Assembly (NCBI RefSeq): GCF_001640025.1 | Contig: NC_031674.1 | Coordinates: 4,402,001-4,466,000 of the forward strand | Origin: Sugiyamaella lignohabitans | Lineage: Eukaryota > Ascomycota > Dipodascomycetes > Dipodascales > Trichomonascaceae | Direction: 5' to 3' | Length of the DNA stretch: 64,000 nucleotides | Shown here: positions 52,626-63,266 of the stretch, piece after piece | How the letters are laid out: each line of letters opens with the position of its first letter | Position numbering within the stretch: the stretch's first letter is position 1 | The notes under the pieces: model-generated | The model's database searches: none | What the model saw: the letters and a program-made list of their open reading frames with translations, nothing else | What the model was told of the DNA's origin: nothing | Program-made: the position numbers and the translations under genes

Positions 52626-55226
52626 ATGGCACCTCAAATTCTTGGAGCAAAAGTGAAATCAGTCTTGTCAGGAGACACAATTGTTCTTATTCCTCCCAAG
52701 GGCGGTGATCAAGAACGCCTGTTAGCATTGGCCTACGTCTCGTCCCCTAGACTGAATAACAACGAGGCTTTCGGTTTAGAAAGTAGAGAATACCTTCGCA
52801 AACTGTTAGTCGGAAAGACCATTCAATTCAAGATCCTGTACTCAATCAATGGCAGAGATTACGGTGATGTCATTTCCCCAGTGTTCTCGAGTCTTGTTGA
52901 GAAAGTGGTAGCAGATGGTATTGTCAAGCTGCGTGATGATTCATCCTCGAAAGATGGTTATGAGGATGATGAAACAAATTCAGGATATGCATCAAGATTA
53001 GCTGCAGCCCAGGAAAAAGCCCAAGCCGGTCAATTGGGTCTCTGGAGCCCTAAACTCCCCGCACCCATTTCAACTTTGGCCAACATCTCCAAAGATATCA
53101 TTGAATCTAAGAAGGAATTCCCAGCTATAATTGAAAGGGTCATTTCTGGTGACCGTGTACAGGTCCGTGTGCTCCTTGATCATGAAACACACTATTTAGG
53201 CAATGTGCTAATTGCTGGTATCCGAGCTCCCAGATCCGCATCTCCAGATGCTCCTGCTGAGCCTTATGGAGAAGCTGCCAAATCATTTGTCACTTCTCGT
53301 TTACTACAGAGATCTGTTAGACTCACCTTTGTTGCTCAGTCAAATACTGGCTTGCCAATTGCCAATATTGCACATCCTGCTGGCGACATTGCTGATTCAT
53401 TACTTCGCAATGGACTGGCATCGATTGCTGATTGGCAGAGTCAATACCTTGGCGCTCAAAAGATGTCCTCCTTGAGAGGTGCTGAGAAAGTTGCTAAACA
53501 AAATAATCTCAACCTTTGGAAAGCAACTGGTGAAGACAGTGCTGATCATAACAAGTCTCTCAACTCTTTTGAAGCTCTGATTGCCAAGGTAATTTCCCCC
53601 GATACCTATGTCATTCGTCTGAAATCTGATGAGGAACGAACTGTTCAACTTGCATCTGTTCGTGCACCTCGGAAGAATGATCCTTCTCCTTTAGATATCT
53701 ATGCTCCAATCGCCAGAGAATTCGCCAGATCGAAGTTTATCGCCAAGAAAGTCAACGTCACAGTCATTGCCCTTCGTCCCAAGACCGAGCAATTCGATGA
53801 ACGCGAACTAGTTACCCTGGAGCTACAAGGTAAAGATATTGCCAGTATCCTTGTCGCAAATGGCTATTCCACTGTTATTCGTCACAGAAAGGGCGACGAT
53901 CACGATCGTTCGCCCATTTGGGACGAGCTTCTTGAATTAGAAACGCAGGCCATCTCAAAGCAAGCTGGAATACATTCTAAGAAAACCCCTGCTCCTCAGC
54001 GCCTTGTAGATGCCTCAGAGAGCTTGACAAAGGCTAAAGGATTTCAATCATCTTTGGAGCGCCAAGCACGTATCCCTGCAGTCGTTGACTACATTTCTTC
54101 CGGTGGTAGGTTGAGACTAGTCTCAAGCAGAGAAAATATCATTCTCACTCTGGTCCTCGCTGGTGTGCGGGTACCTCGTCCACAAGAGGATTATGGAAAA
54201 GAGGCTCTAGAATACGTCAGTAAACGCCTCTGGCAACGTGATGTCCAATTTTCTGTTGTTAACATCGACAAGACTGGCGGATTTATTGGTCATATTTACC
54301 TTCCTGGTAGTTCTATCCCCCTCTCTATTGCATTGGTCAAAGAGGGCCTTGCTGAAGTTCACGAATTTTCCGCTCAACAAAGTGGATTCCAACAAGTTCT
54401 GGATGAGGCTGAAATTGAAGCCAAGAAGGCCAAAAAGGGCTTATGGTCAAATTATGTCGAGCAAGAACCAGTCGTTGCTCCTACCACCACAGCGAGTGAT
54501 AATACTAGCTCCGGTTCCTCAAGAAACTATATCGATATTTTAGTGACTTCTGTGTCTCCTAGTGGCACCCTGTCTTACCAGACAGGCGCATCTACTACTA
54601 AGCACAGTAAACTATTGGCAGATTTGGCATCTTTCAATTTATCGGCTGCTAACTCTACTCAGTTTGCTTTCAAAGCACATGTCAAGAGGGGAGACTCGGT
54701 TACCGTTGTCCAAGGCAATGGTAAGTTTGCTAGAGGTAAAGTTTTGGCATTTGACAAGCCTGATAAATACACTGTTGAACTCGTCGACACTGGTGCGGTC
54801 AAGACTGTCGGTCTGTCCGCTTTGCGACCTCTTCCTGCTCAATTTTCCTTGTCTGCAATCCCTGCTTTAGCCAAGACCGCTGAGCTTTCTTTTGTCCAAA
54901 CACCTCCTGCTAACTACCTCGACGACTATGTGACTTACTTGGAGGGTAAGACAACCGGCAAACAGCTTGTTGCCAATATTGACTCTCCAGCAAGCGTATC
55001 TCCTGTGTCCGTTACTTTGTACGCTGCGGATTCTAAGGGACCTGAGGATTCGCTTAATGCAAATCTGATTTATGAAGGGTATGCCTTTGTTTCGCCTGTT
55101 CCTAGCTGGGCCAGAGACTCGTCTTGGAACACTTATCTTGATTCATTGCATGAAGCTGAGGGTGGTGCCAAGGCTGATCGCGTAGGAGTTTGGGAGTACG
55201 GTGACCCAAGAGACTTGGAAGATTAG
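52626..55226 (+). CDS. SND1: Tudor-SN (Snd1/p100) multi-staphylococcal-nuclease protein
   Basis: Single exon, 866 aa. Four staphylococcal-nuclease-like repeats are recognisable (about 1-145, 160-300, 310-460 and 480-620), each with an SGD, VISGDRVQVRV or VISPDTYVIRL opening and a later LGLWS, NLWK or KGLWS ending. A Tudor-like segment follows at about 680-740 (VKRGDSVTVVQGNGKFARGKVLAF), embedded in a fifth partial SN repeat. Tudor-SN proteins bind and sometimes cleave RNA and act in splicing, RNA stability and stress granules. The Tudor aromatic cage looks reduced. S. cerevisiae has no orthologue; S. pombe does. Confidence 0.9.
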   Translation: MAPQILGAKVKSVLSGDTIVLIPPKGGDQERLLALAYVSSPRLNNNEAFGLESREYLRKLLVGKTIQFKILYSINGRDYGDVISPVFSSLVEKVVADGIVKLRDDSSSKDGYEDDETNSGYASRLAAAQEKAQAGQLGLWSPKLPAPISTLANISKDIIESKKEFPAIIERVISGDRVQVRVLLDHETHYLGNVLIAGIRAPRSASPDAPAEPYGEAAKSFVTSRLLQRSVRLTFVAQSNTGLPIANIAHPAGDIADSLLRNGLASIADWQSQYLGAQKMSSLRGAEKVAKQNNLNLWKATGEDSADHNKSLNSFEALIAKVISPDTYVIRLKSDEERTVQLASVRAPRKNDPSPLDIYAPIAREFARSKFIAKKVNVTVIALRPKTEQFDERELVTLELQGKDIASILVANGYSTVIRHRKGDDHDRSPIWDELLELETQAISKQAGIHSKKTPAPQRLVDASESLTKAKGFQSSLERQARIPAVVDYISSGGRLRLVSSRENIILTLVLAGVRVPRPQEDYGKEALEYVSKRLWQRDVQFSVVNIDKTGGFIGHIYLPGSSIPLSIALVKEGLAEVHEFSAQQSGFQQVLDEAEIEAKKAKKGLWSNYVEQEPVVAPTTTASDNTSSGSSRNYIDILVTSVSPSGTLSYQTGASTTKHSKLLADLASFNLSAANSTQFAFKAHVKRGDSVTVVQGNGKFARGKVLAFDKPDKYTVELVDTGAVKTVGLSALRPLPAQFSLSAIPALAKTAELSFVQTPPANYLDDYVTYLEGKTTGKQLVANIDSPASVSPVSVTLYAADSKGPEDSLNANLIYEGYAFVSPVPSWARDSSWNTYLDSLHEAEGGAKADRVGVWEYGDPRDLED

Positions 55227-55328
55227 ATATCATAATTTGCTATGTAAAAATGCATTTAAATTGTACATTAATTGTCTACCGTCATAAATAAATCATCTCA
55301 TTAAACTAAAACTACAACCAAAGAAAAG

Positions 55329-58300
55329 CTATTGGCTGTCACCATAAAATTTCTTGAAAATAAAGTGGAGTGTTAAGTTGGTATTCATTTTAACCATGTC
55401 ATCGAACAAAGAAATGTACTGCATATTATTATACTGCTGTCCGAGCAGTTCATCGAGAGTGAGTGCACTAGATGCACCCGGCAGTACTATCAACCCATAG
55501 GCAGCCTCAATGTTGAAAACCCCAACTTCATCGGAAGAAAATGTGAAAGTGACTTGATTATACTGCTTCTCTGAGTAACCATTCAATTCCACAAGCACGC
55601 CCTTTTCAAACAAGTTCGATGCTGTGTACTTGTACGATCCAAATTTGGGAACCCTGCCATTTCTTTGCAAATCTCGAATGTGAAAGTATTGCTTGGTAAA
55701 AGGCAATACAAGTGGTTTACGTTTGCCTTTTTTAGTTTGCAAAGTTGACATAGCTTGCTCAATATAGTTGTTATACGTTTTCAACTGGGTCTGCAAATAA
55801 GCTTCCTTTTCGCTTAAATGTGTCAATGTTTGCTTCATGCCTTCCATTTCTTTTTCGCGTGAAATTTGGCGATTTCTTTTAGACTTGATATCCAAGGCAA
55901 TCGAATTAAGTATGCCTTGGTAGTTGTCCTCTCTACTGATACGACCAAAAGATTCCAGCTCGATAACTTTTTCCAATGTTAAAAGCTTGAGTTCTCGATA
56001 CGTGAGCTTGGAAAGATCTCCCAAAGCATTCTCAGAATATGCAATATTCCTCTTTCCGCGTTCCACCATTTCTTCTTTAAGGATTGCTTGATATTTTTCC
56101 TCATGCTCCATCATTACAGGACTCAGAAGAATCTCCAGCAAGTTGGCACCAGTTTGAACGCGCAAAACATAAAGCATGCATCGTTTGGTGGCCACGAAAA
56201 GAGAAGTGATTTCGGCCTCAGGATCTTCAACTCTGCAAAAGCTTGGATTCAAATCTAATTTGACCTCAGTAAATCTTGCAATATTTAGAATCTCACTGGC
56301 ATCATTCGGGAGACTTCCCAGTTGTCGAATAACATCTCTTAAAGAATCGTCTTCATTAGGAGCTACTACATCCAGTTCTTGGCATATCAGGGAGTGAATT
56401 GAGAATATATCAGCAGTCTTCAGGTACAATTTGGGTTTCTGATGTGAAGTAAGGTCATCAAATATGTTTGTATTAAACTCTTGTTCCAAATCTTGCACAT
56501 AGATTACTTTTTTGAAAAATTCCTTCATTCTTGATATGCATGATTTCACATGGTCGTTGAGCGGTTGGAGATACACATCATCCTTAGAAAATGGCCTTAA
56601 TGAGGCAATTTGAGAGAGGATCTTAGCTACATCGTTCAAGTTCTTAGTTTGCTGAGCACTCAAAGCATTACCCACAATTCCGTAGGAATCCGAGGCAACT
56701 ATTGCTGGGATCAGATATTGGTTGAATAAGACGTAACCAACAACTGCCAGTAATCTGTCTTTAGAGCTTTCTCTCATAGAACCAGAAACGTCGCCAAACT
56801 GCCTTTTCGAAATGTCGTAGATCACCTTTGCTAGGTATCTTATATGGTACGAAATGTCATCGATATGCTCTTCAATATCATTAAGGAATATGGTTGACAA
56901 TTCACGCAAGTTTTGCAGATTGTTAATAAACACACTTCTCGTCTCAGGATCTTGAATAGCTTCGTCAACAGGAATATTAGGAGATCTGTAACTCAAACGA
57001 CCCGTAGCTAGCTCTTCGTTATTGATAGAGGTTCTGTAAATAGCTAAAGGATCACTTTCGAGGTCCAAGTCTTCAGCATCGACAACTTTGGCTACAGCGT
57101 TTCCTAATACATCACGTAGGGACTTTCTCGTCTTAGTGCCTCTATTTAGAGCTGCAACTAACTTCCACCAAATATAATTTCCACGAAGGAATGACTTAAC
57201 ATTCTCAGCATTTTCCACTTCTTCTTGAATACTTCTGCCAATCAGCTGAAGAAGGAAATATTCTTCACGACTTTTCTGAGCATAGCCATAGAGGTTCATC
57301 ACCAATCCTTCAACATCCTTGATTTCTTTTTCCACTAATACTCGATCGCGGACTTTTCTAAAAAGTCTAGCTAAGTACTGAGGTTGCGTCTGAATTATGT
57401 AAAAGAATCCTTGGTATAATTCTAATCTCCGACGAGATGTCTTATTTAGAGCCTTCAGGTCAAACATATCGTTCGTTGAGTTTACCGAGAGTCTTGCCTT
57501 CACGCCTTTGTTTCGGTGACGAACGAGTTCATCTATAGTAATTTTGTTCTTCAAGAGAAGCGCAATTTTAACATCTAGTTGAGTTATGAACTGTTCTAGC
57601 ATCTCATTATTTCGAACTTCGTCGATAACTCGTTTTCGATTCTGCTCCAAAATAATTTCCTGTTCAAAGTCGAGGTCGCTGTCTGCCAAAAGATGTACAA
57701 AGCTTTTCACCGTGGATAAAGGTGGGTTTTGACCGGTTATGAGGGATTTATAGGCATCACCTTGTCGTTTGGCACGCACAAAACTCTGAATCTTTATTAC
57801 CTTGTCTAGATTCTTTCGGAAAAATTCCATACGATCAGCATAATCCTTTCGAACCAAATAACCACGAAGTCTTGCCTGAAGAAGAATAATATTCTCTTCT
57901 TCCTCTTCAAATTCTTCCAGCATCAGTGTATACGCAAACCGAGTTACTACACCGCGGAAAATAGATTGTAAGTTGGTGATAGCTGACAAATGAAAATCTA
58001 ATTGGTAATGGAGTTCATATACATCGGTTCGTAAGAGGTTGCCGCGAGCTATCGACTGTAAGGAGAGTACCGAAGTTTCTTCCTCGTTCAGGATATTTCT
58101 GATATGGCACACCTTAGATCGCAAAAGAGAACCGCGAGCTATCGACTGTAATTCAATGATTTCGCTCATACACTTTAGAGTTTGCGACTTGACAAAATCA
58201 ACTTTTTTCCTAACAAGATCTCCTCGGATAACTGACTGAAGACGAGCTATTACCACTTCGCTGTCGTATATATGACACTTCTGAGCTTCAAATTTCCCTC

Positions 58301-60194
58301 TCACTTTCGCTGATCTGATTAAGGATTGAAGGCCGACTATTATATCAGACTCCTTTTCTAAAATTGTCTCATCCTGGTTCAACTGTTGACGTACTTTACG
58401 GGCACGAATCACAGACTGAAGCACCTTGATATCATTCGTTGTTCCATTGCTACGAAGATTTGAAAGTCTTTCTCTCGTGGTACGTTGAATTGGTAATGCT
58501 CTAATCAAAGATTGAAAGCCGATGACACTGTCTACTTCCGACTCGAGGACTTGTCGCAATCCTTCTTTCTTACTGCGAAGAAGATTTCCTCGAATTTTTG
58601 CCTGTATGAGGGATACGCTTTGTGACTTTGTAGTAAAGCTTTCGCTAATTTGAGATAACCTCCTCCGAAGATTTGTGCCGCGTATAACAGATTGCAGCGC
58701 GAGTATATCGGGTAGTGCAAGGAATTTTAAGTCATACTGCATCTCCCTCAAGTCTGCCCTTAACAGGGCTCCTCGAGCACCAGCCTGAAGTTTAGACCAT
58801 AAAATATGATGTTTCAGCTGTTGGTTTTGTTGCTGAGCTAGCCGCCGTCGAACATTTGAGGCCCGTACACAAGATTGCAATGAGGCGATCTTGTCCTCAG
58901 AGCGTTCTAAAATGTACCTATCAGCGTTGTGTTCATATCTAAACAGCGAGCCTCTTCCAGCTGCCTGCAATTGAACAATATCATGAACACAGGATTTAAG
59001 AAGGTGTTGGTATTTCCTGCCTAGTGCTCCTCGACACAAGGCTTGTAATAAAATTATGTCTCCTTCGCATTTTTGAAAGTCCACGGCCATCTGCTCTTCT
59101 TCTGAGAGCTGAGGTGGCTGCTGCTGCTCGAAGTGTCTGTTCATGCCAGCAAAGTTGGGTAAATTTACTCCCGAGGCATCCAGGCCCTTTTGAGTATGAT
59201 ATAATTCATCATCAGTAAATTCCAACTTACCTACCAAATTACCAATAGCCGGGGCAAGATTTTCAGCCGAGAGAATGAAGGATAGGGCATGAATACAATA
59301 AATAACCTTGGGAATGTTCTTCTTATCATACAGATCAGTCAGCTCAAATGTGAAAAGCTCTGGCATGCCAATTTGATCGAGAAATGTGAAAAAATAGTTG
59401 ATATTTTCCGAATGTCTGAATTGCAGTTTCGGTGACTCAAATATCCTCCTGACAATCTGTGGTGCAAAAACTTTTGTCAGCTTGGCCAGTATAACACCAT
59501 CTCGCAAAGACTCTTCTAACTTGACTATAGGAGGAATTTCCTGCTGGATGCAGTTCTCAATCCACCTGATCTTAGTTAGTAACTATATTCTGTACCACAA
59601 TAGTAGTTGGATATCCATGTCAATAACTCACTCTTTTGCTTCTCCTATATGACAGAGATATTCATAAGCCTGGAGGTTTTTTCTTTGCTTGTCCATCCAG
59701 TTCCTAGAAGCCACATGTGACGTCGTAGTATCTGATCTCTGTAACCTAATTCTTCCTTGCAGACCAGCAACATCTTCTGTACTATCGGTAATACCAGGAA
59801 TGTGAATATCACCATCACTGATATCAATAGAAGTTTCTGCTGCCAGTGTCCGGAAATGCGTTTGACTACTTGATTTGAGTTGTGAAATATCGTTGGATGA
59901 ATCAAACAAATGGTGGTGATGTCTAGTTGGCGATGGTGACCTGGAACTGAATCCACCTGAGCCAGAGTTCCCTATAGATGGAGAGAGTATTGGGTAATCA
60001 GCATTCACGCTAGCAGGAGATCGTGGTTTTAATGGACTCGAACCTGCTAATGAATCAATATATCTGTCCGCAATGGATTTTCCTCGTGCTCGGCCACTCG
60101 GAGTTCCTGGTGAATTGTTCTCAGACCCTGTCCTTAGTTTGTCCAATGAGCCTTTTGTAGGACTCACTGGCCTCGTATATCTGCTGTATTCCAT
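55329..60194 (-). CDS. IQG1: IQGAP-family cytokinesis scaffold Iqg1/Rng2
   Basis: Two exons, 60194-59632 and 59565-55329, 66-nt intron (GTGAGT, TACTAAC, ATCAG) splitting a Glu codon; 1599 aa. A Ser/Pro-rich N-terminus (1-160) precedes a calponin-homology domain at about 165-285 (WIENCIQQEIPPIVKLEESL, DGVILAKL), which binds actin. About fifteen IQ-like repeats cover 350-800 (pattern LQSxxRGxxxRxxx) for calmodulin/light-chain binding. A RasGAP-related domain (about 880-1200) and a RasGAP_C domain (about 1390-1550, RELKLLTLEKVIELE) follow. It organises the contractile ring. It is slightly longer than S. cerevisiae Iqg1 (1495 aa). A spliced leader may precede it. Confidence 0.95.
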
Positions 60195-60217
60195 GTTTAC
60201 TGAAATCCTTCCGATGG

Positions 60218-60500
60218 TTATTTAGTCTAAAATGTTAGTAGCTAAGAAATGTAACAAAAGTCGGACTGGCCAGTGGTTGTGGCTGTTTCAAACGGGCGGA
60301 ACTTACAACAACAGGAATTTTGCAAACTCTAGCGGTTTCCAAGAGAAATTTATCTGTTAAAATTGGATCCCGTTTTCTAAATAATTCAATCAATGACTTC
60401 GTACTATGGAGATGCCTTGCTGAACCAAGTAAATAAACCGGATATTTCACCTGAGTATGTGCAGCCCCCACTACGAGACCGACTGAATTACTATATCGAA
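60218..60500 (-). promoter_or_regulatory. Spliced exon upstream of IQG1, probably 5' UTR with intron
   Basis: A canonical intron (60306-60227; GTAAGT, perfect TACTAAC, TTTTAG) ends 32 bp before the IQG1 start codon. The upstream exon (about 60500-60307) has no ATG at all on the minus strand, which fits a scanned 5' leader. It is nevertheless open for about 60 codons and would end TK-stop after splicing, 23 bp before the IQG1 ATG. I favour an IQG1 5' UTR intron over a separate tiny gene. Confidence 0.5.
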
Positions 60501-61161
60501 TTTATGTTGCCTAGCAACGGTTAATGTAAACAAATTAATGCACCGCAAAAGTCGCGTTGCGCCATCTTCTCAATACCGACTGTGAGCTCTAGATTAAGAA
60601 CTGATCTCGAATAGTAATAGTATATAGGTACAAATCAATACAATCTGTCAAAGTATTAGATATCACGATGAGGAAATGAGAAAAGGATTTTATAATCCGG
60701 CCACCGTTTGAACTTGTTCCAAAAATATGATTACAGATGACTGTTGATGGCTCCCATTTAGTAAAAATAAAAATTCGAATCACGTAAACTGCAGTGGCAT
60801 TATAAATTGAAATAGATATATATATATCGCCTTGAATATCCGACTGGACCCTGACGAAGCAGCTCGCCTGTATACGTAAAACGCCAATCCATCACGTGAT
60901 TTTGAATTTACAGAAATCGAGTCTGAGCTGAGCTGATTGAAAATAATTGGAGATACAATATACTTGACCCCCCTTGGCTATATTTCCAGCACATCTTTAC
61001 AGAATTGTAATACGGGATTGTTTTGGCAAAGTGGGGAACCCAGATTGAGTCGCTACTGTTCACACTTCCTTATCATAGCACATATTGAAAATCGCGCATG
61101 TGGATTGCATCCTATTAATTTATTTCAACGCAAGCTGTCTCCAGCTGGTCTTAAATTCACA
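60501..61161. other. IQG1/NSL1 divergent promoter region
   Basis: Short AT-rich spacer with a (TA)n run at 60815-60827 and the TCACGTGA octamer at 60892. The NSL1 frame is open back to 60937 without another ATG that fits the family. Confidence 0.5.
60892..60899. promoter_or_regulatory. TCACGTGA palindrome upstream of NSL1
   Basis: Third perfect copy of the octamer also at 6029 and 38248, here about 263 bp before the NSL1 start codon. Probable bHLH (Cbf1-type) binding site. Confidence 0.45.
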
Positions 61162-61809
61162 ATGGAGCAACCACGTTTACACAATAAAATTCATCTTAAT
61201 TCCGAAGATATTCGGTATATTAAAAATCAGCTGAACCATTCTATCAAGTCACGAATAGACCTTGATCTACCTGACAATGAGGATGATTCTTTAAGGAACC
61301 AAGTACTGTCGTATATCCAACAATTCATAGACGAATCGTTTGAACTTGCAAAGCACTCACTAATAGTCGATGGGAAAGATATGTCAGGAGTACCATCACT
61401 GGAAGCTAGTCTAACAGAAGGCAAACAAGAAATCGAACCTTTTGATATTGAGCTCAACGAAAAGCTACGGCAACTGTATGCAAAGGTGGACCAAGAGACA
61501 TTAAAAGTGACTGAACTACGACGAAATATAGCACAAATAGCAACTTCGGAATATCAACAACGGGCTGATGCTGAGACTAGACTGGTGGACTCTATCCTTG
61601 ATTCCGTAAGGCAGACCCCAGGTGATCCAGGGACACAGAGGGGACAATTTGCCCTCAACTCGTCGGAAACCGAAATCCTGCTAAGAACCCAGGAAGAATA
61701 TAAGAAAGCTACTTCGAATTTGGTCGCACTTCAAGAAAAGACGCCGAACACTGTTGCAGAGTTATCTAAGTTGGCTGAGTCTATTCGTTATCTACAGGAA
61801 GAACTATAA
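61162..61809 (+). CDS. NSL1: Kinetochore Mis12-complex subunit Nsl1/Mis14
   Basis: Single exon, 215 aa from the ATG giving MEQPRLHNKIHLNSEDIRYI; yeast Nsl1 has 216. The N-terminal half matches the Mis14 family pattern: a helix ending in RIDLDLPDNEDDSLRNQV, then IQQFIDESFELAKHSLIVDG, a loop with a conserved Glu-rich region, and a second long coiled-coil helix (LNEKLRQLYAKVDQETLKV). The C-terminus continues as helix to the end. Nsl1 is part of the MIND/Mis12 complex that links inner kinetochore CENP-C/Mif2 to Ndc80. Assignment is by pattern, not by alignment. Confidence 0.75.
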   Translation: MEQPRLHNKIHLNSEDIRYIKNQLNHSIKSRIDLDLPDNEDDSLRNQVLSYIQQFIDESFELAKHSLIVDGKDMSGVPSLEASLTEGKQEIEPFDIELNEKLRQLYAKVDQETLKVTELRRNIAQIATSEYQQRADAETRLVDSILDSVRQTPGDPGTQRGQFALNSSETEILLRTQEEYKKATSNLVALQEKTPNTVAELSKLAESIRYLQEEL

Positions 61810-61902
61810 ACAGGGAGTGAGTGTCAAATTATCCGAGAAACTTTAAGACACTACCGGAAGATCTGCAGCTATTGCGGAAATGATTTCACTCACTTGTCTG
61901 TT

Positions 61903-61989
61903 CAGTCGGGATCAGTCCCAACTGTAACGGAAACTAACGACCATCATTGATACCGTACAACGTCGATGTCGGTCCCGACTGTGGCGGAA
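61903..61989. repeat. Interleaved direct and inverted repeat after NSL1
   Basis: GTCCCAACTGTAACGGAA (61915-61932) is repeated as GTCCCGACTGTGGCGGAA (61972-61989) with three differences and 57-bp spacing. CAGTCGGGA (61903-61911) is also inverted as TCCCGACTG (61973-61981). It lies in the NSL1/PHO88 convergent spacer, where a terminator role is possible. Confidence 0.6.
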
Positions 61990-62173
61990 TAACTCCCGGC
62001 GACAACTGCTTTATTAGCTGGTGATTCGCAGGTTACGTGGACAGATATTATTTAAACAGTTATTTATTTACATCAGGACATTTATAATTTTCATTTCCAC
62101 CGTTTTGCTCTTTTTAATCTATTTTATGTTCGTTTTTACTATTACAAACATATAAATGAGAAAGAAAATGGCT

Positions 62174-62737
62174 CTAATCCTCCTTGACACCACCGGCACC
62201 AGAGACTTCAGCCTCAGAAATGGCCTTCTTGTCGGTCTTAACATCACCAGCACCAAACATGCTGGCAACCTTGAAAGGACGCTTGAGATTACCGGCAGCA
62301 GGCTTGCCAAAAACATGGATTTGAACAATGTTTTGTTCAATAGCAGACTTGACAGGCAAGATAGATTGAATCAACAAGGGGTTGGTGTACTTCATGTACA
62401 AGTGCATGAAAGCCATCATGGCAATACCTTGGAAAACACCCTTCATGGCAGAGGTGACTTGACCAAGATCATACTCCTTAATAGTGGTAGTGACCAATTT
62501 GGACTCAGTTTGACCGCTCATAGGAGCAGGAGGCTCGACATACTTCAAGGTAGTCAGATCATTTTTCTTGTTGATTTGGAATCTAGTGTAGAAATAGAGA
62601 CCAAAGATAAGAGCATTACTGGCAAGATATAAAGCTCGGACGCCTAAGAGGACAGTAGAGTCCTCGAAGTCGATTTTCTTTGAAACTTGCATCATGACAA
62701 GCATGATGACAAGGTTAGAGACTGCTGGATTAACCAT
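62174..62737 (-). CDS. PHO88: ER membrane protein Pho88/Snd3
   Basis: Single exon, 187 aa (yeast Pho88, 188), start MVNPAVSNLVIMLVMMQVSKKI. Hydrophobic segments lie at about 6-20 and 33-50, and a further amphipathic helix is found around 100-120 (GVFQGIAMMAFMHLYMKY). The sequence TTTIKEYDLGQ and QNIVQIHVFGKPA is typical of the family. Pho88 was named for phosphate transport and is now known as Snd3, part of the SRP-independent SND targeting route to the ER. Confidence 0.93.
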   Translation of the reverse strand: MVNPAVSNLVIMLVMMQVSKKIDFEDSTVLLGVRALYLASNALIFGLYFYTRFQINKKNDLTTLKYVEPPAPMSGQTESKLVTTTIKEYDLGQVTSAMKGVFQGIAMMAFMHLYMKYTNPLLIQSILPVKSAIEQNIVQIHVFGKPAAGNLKRPFKVASMFGAGDVKTDKKAISEAEVSGAGGVKED

Positions 62738-63266
62738 TTTTTTTAATGTGAAAGTTTTAATAAAGATCGATTCCACAAGACACAGAACTTATCTGTTGTT
62801 TGAGAAAATAGTGGTTCAAGTAATTGATAGATTCTACTGTATGTACTGATCTAATAAGTGCCAGCGTGAGTGGGTGCCCCCAGGTTAGAATTGCCAGCTA
62901 GTGCCGTGCATATATACCCAAAAGCAGAAAAAGGCCCTGCCATGTCGCTATCATTTATCTCCCAACAGGCCGCCACTGGACGGTTGCCCCTGCCAAAAGA
63001 AGGCTGCAGAAGCACAATTTTCACCAATTATAACGCCGTACACTCAGGGGGGACAGATATCGTACAGGCGTGGGGTGGGGTCCAATTAATCTGAAATATT
63101 CCTGGTCCCGCATCCGAAGAGTAAGTAGCAGCAGCAGAGTTGTGAACAAATTCCCACACGCTAGAAATCACACGCTCGAAATCAGCTATATCATAATATC
63201 ATGATAGGATAATAGGATAATAGGATGGACAGTATTAACGTAAATAAATAAATAATATAGAAGCAG
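62738..63266. other. PHO88 promoter and RNH201 3' spacer
   Basis: About 530 bp. Near 63205-63226 there is a short direct repeat, TAGGATAA twice and TAGGAT. Small G-rich patches at 62868-63085 hold overlapping frames with no recognisable product. Confidence 0.5.
63205..63226 (+). repeat. TAGGATAA short tandem repeat
   Basis: Two full and one partial copy of the octamer TAGGATAA, close to the 3' end of the RNase H2 gene. Probably slippage. Confidence 0.75.
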
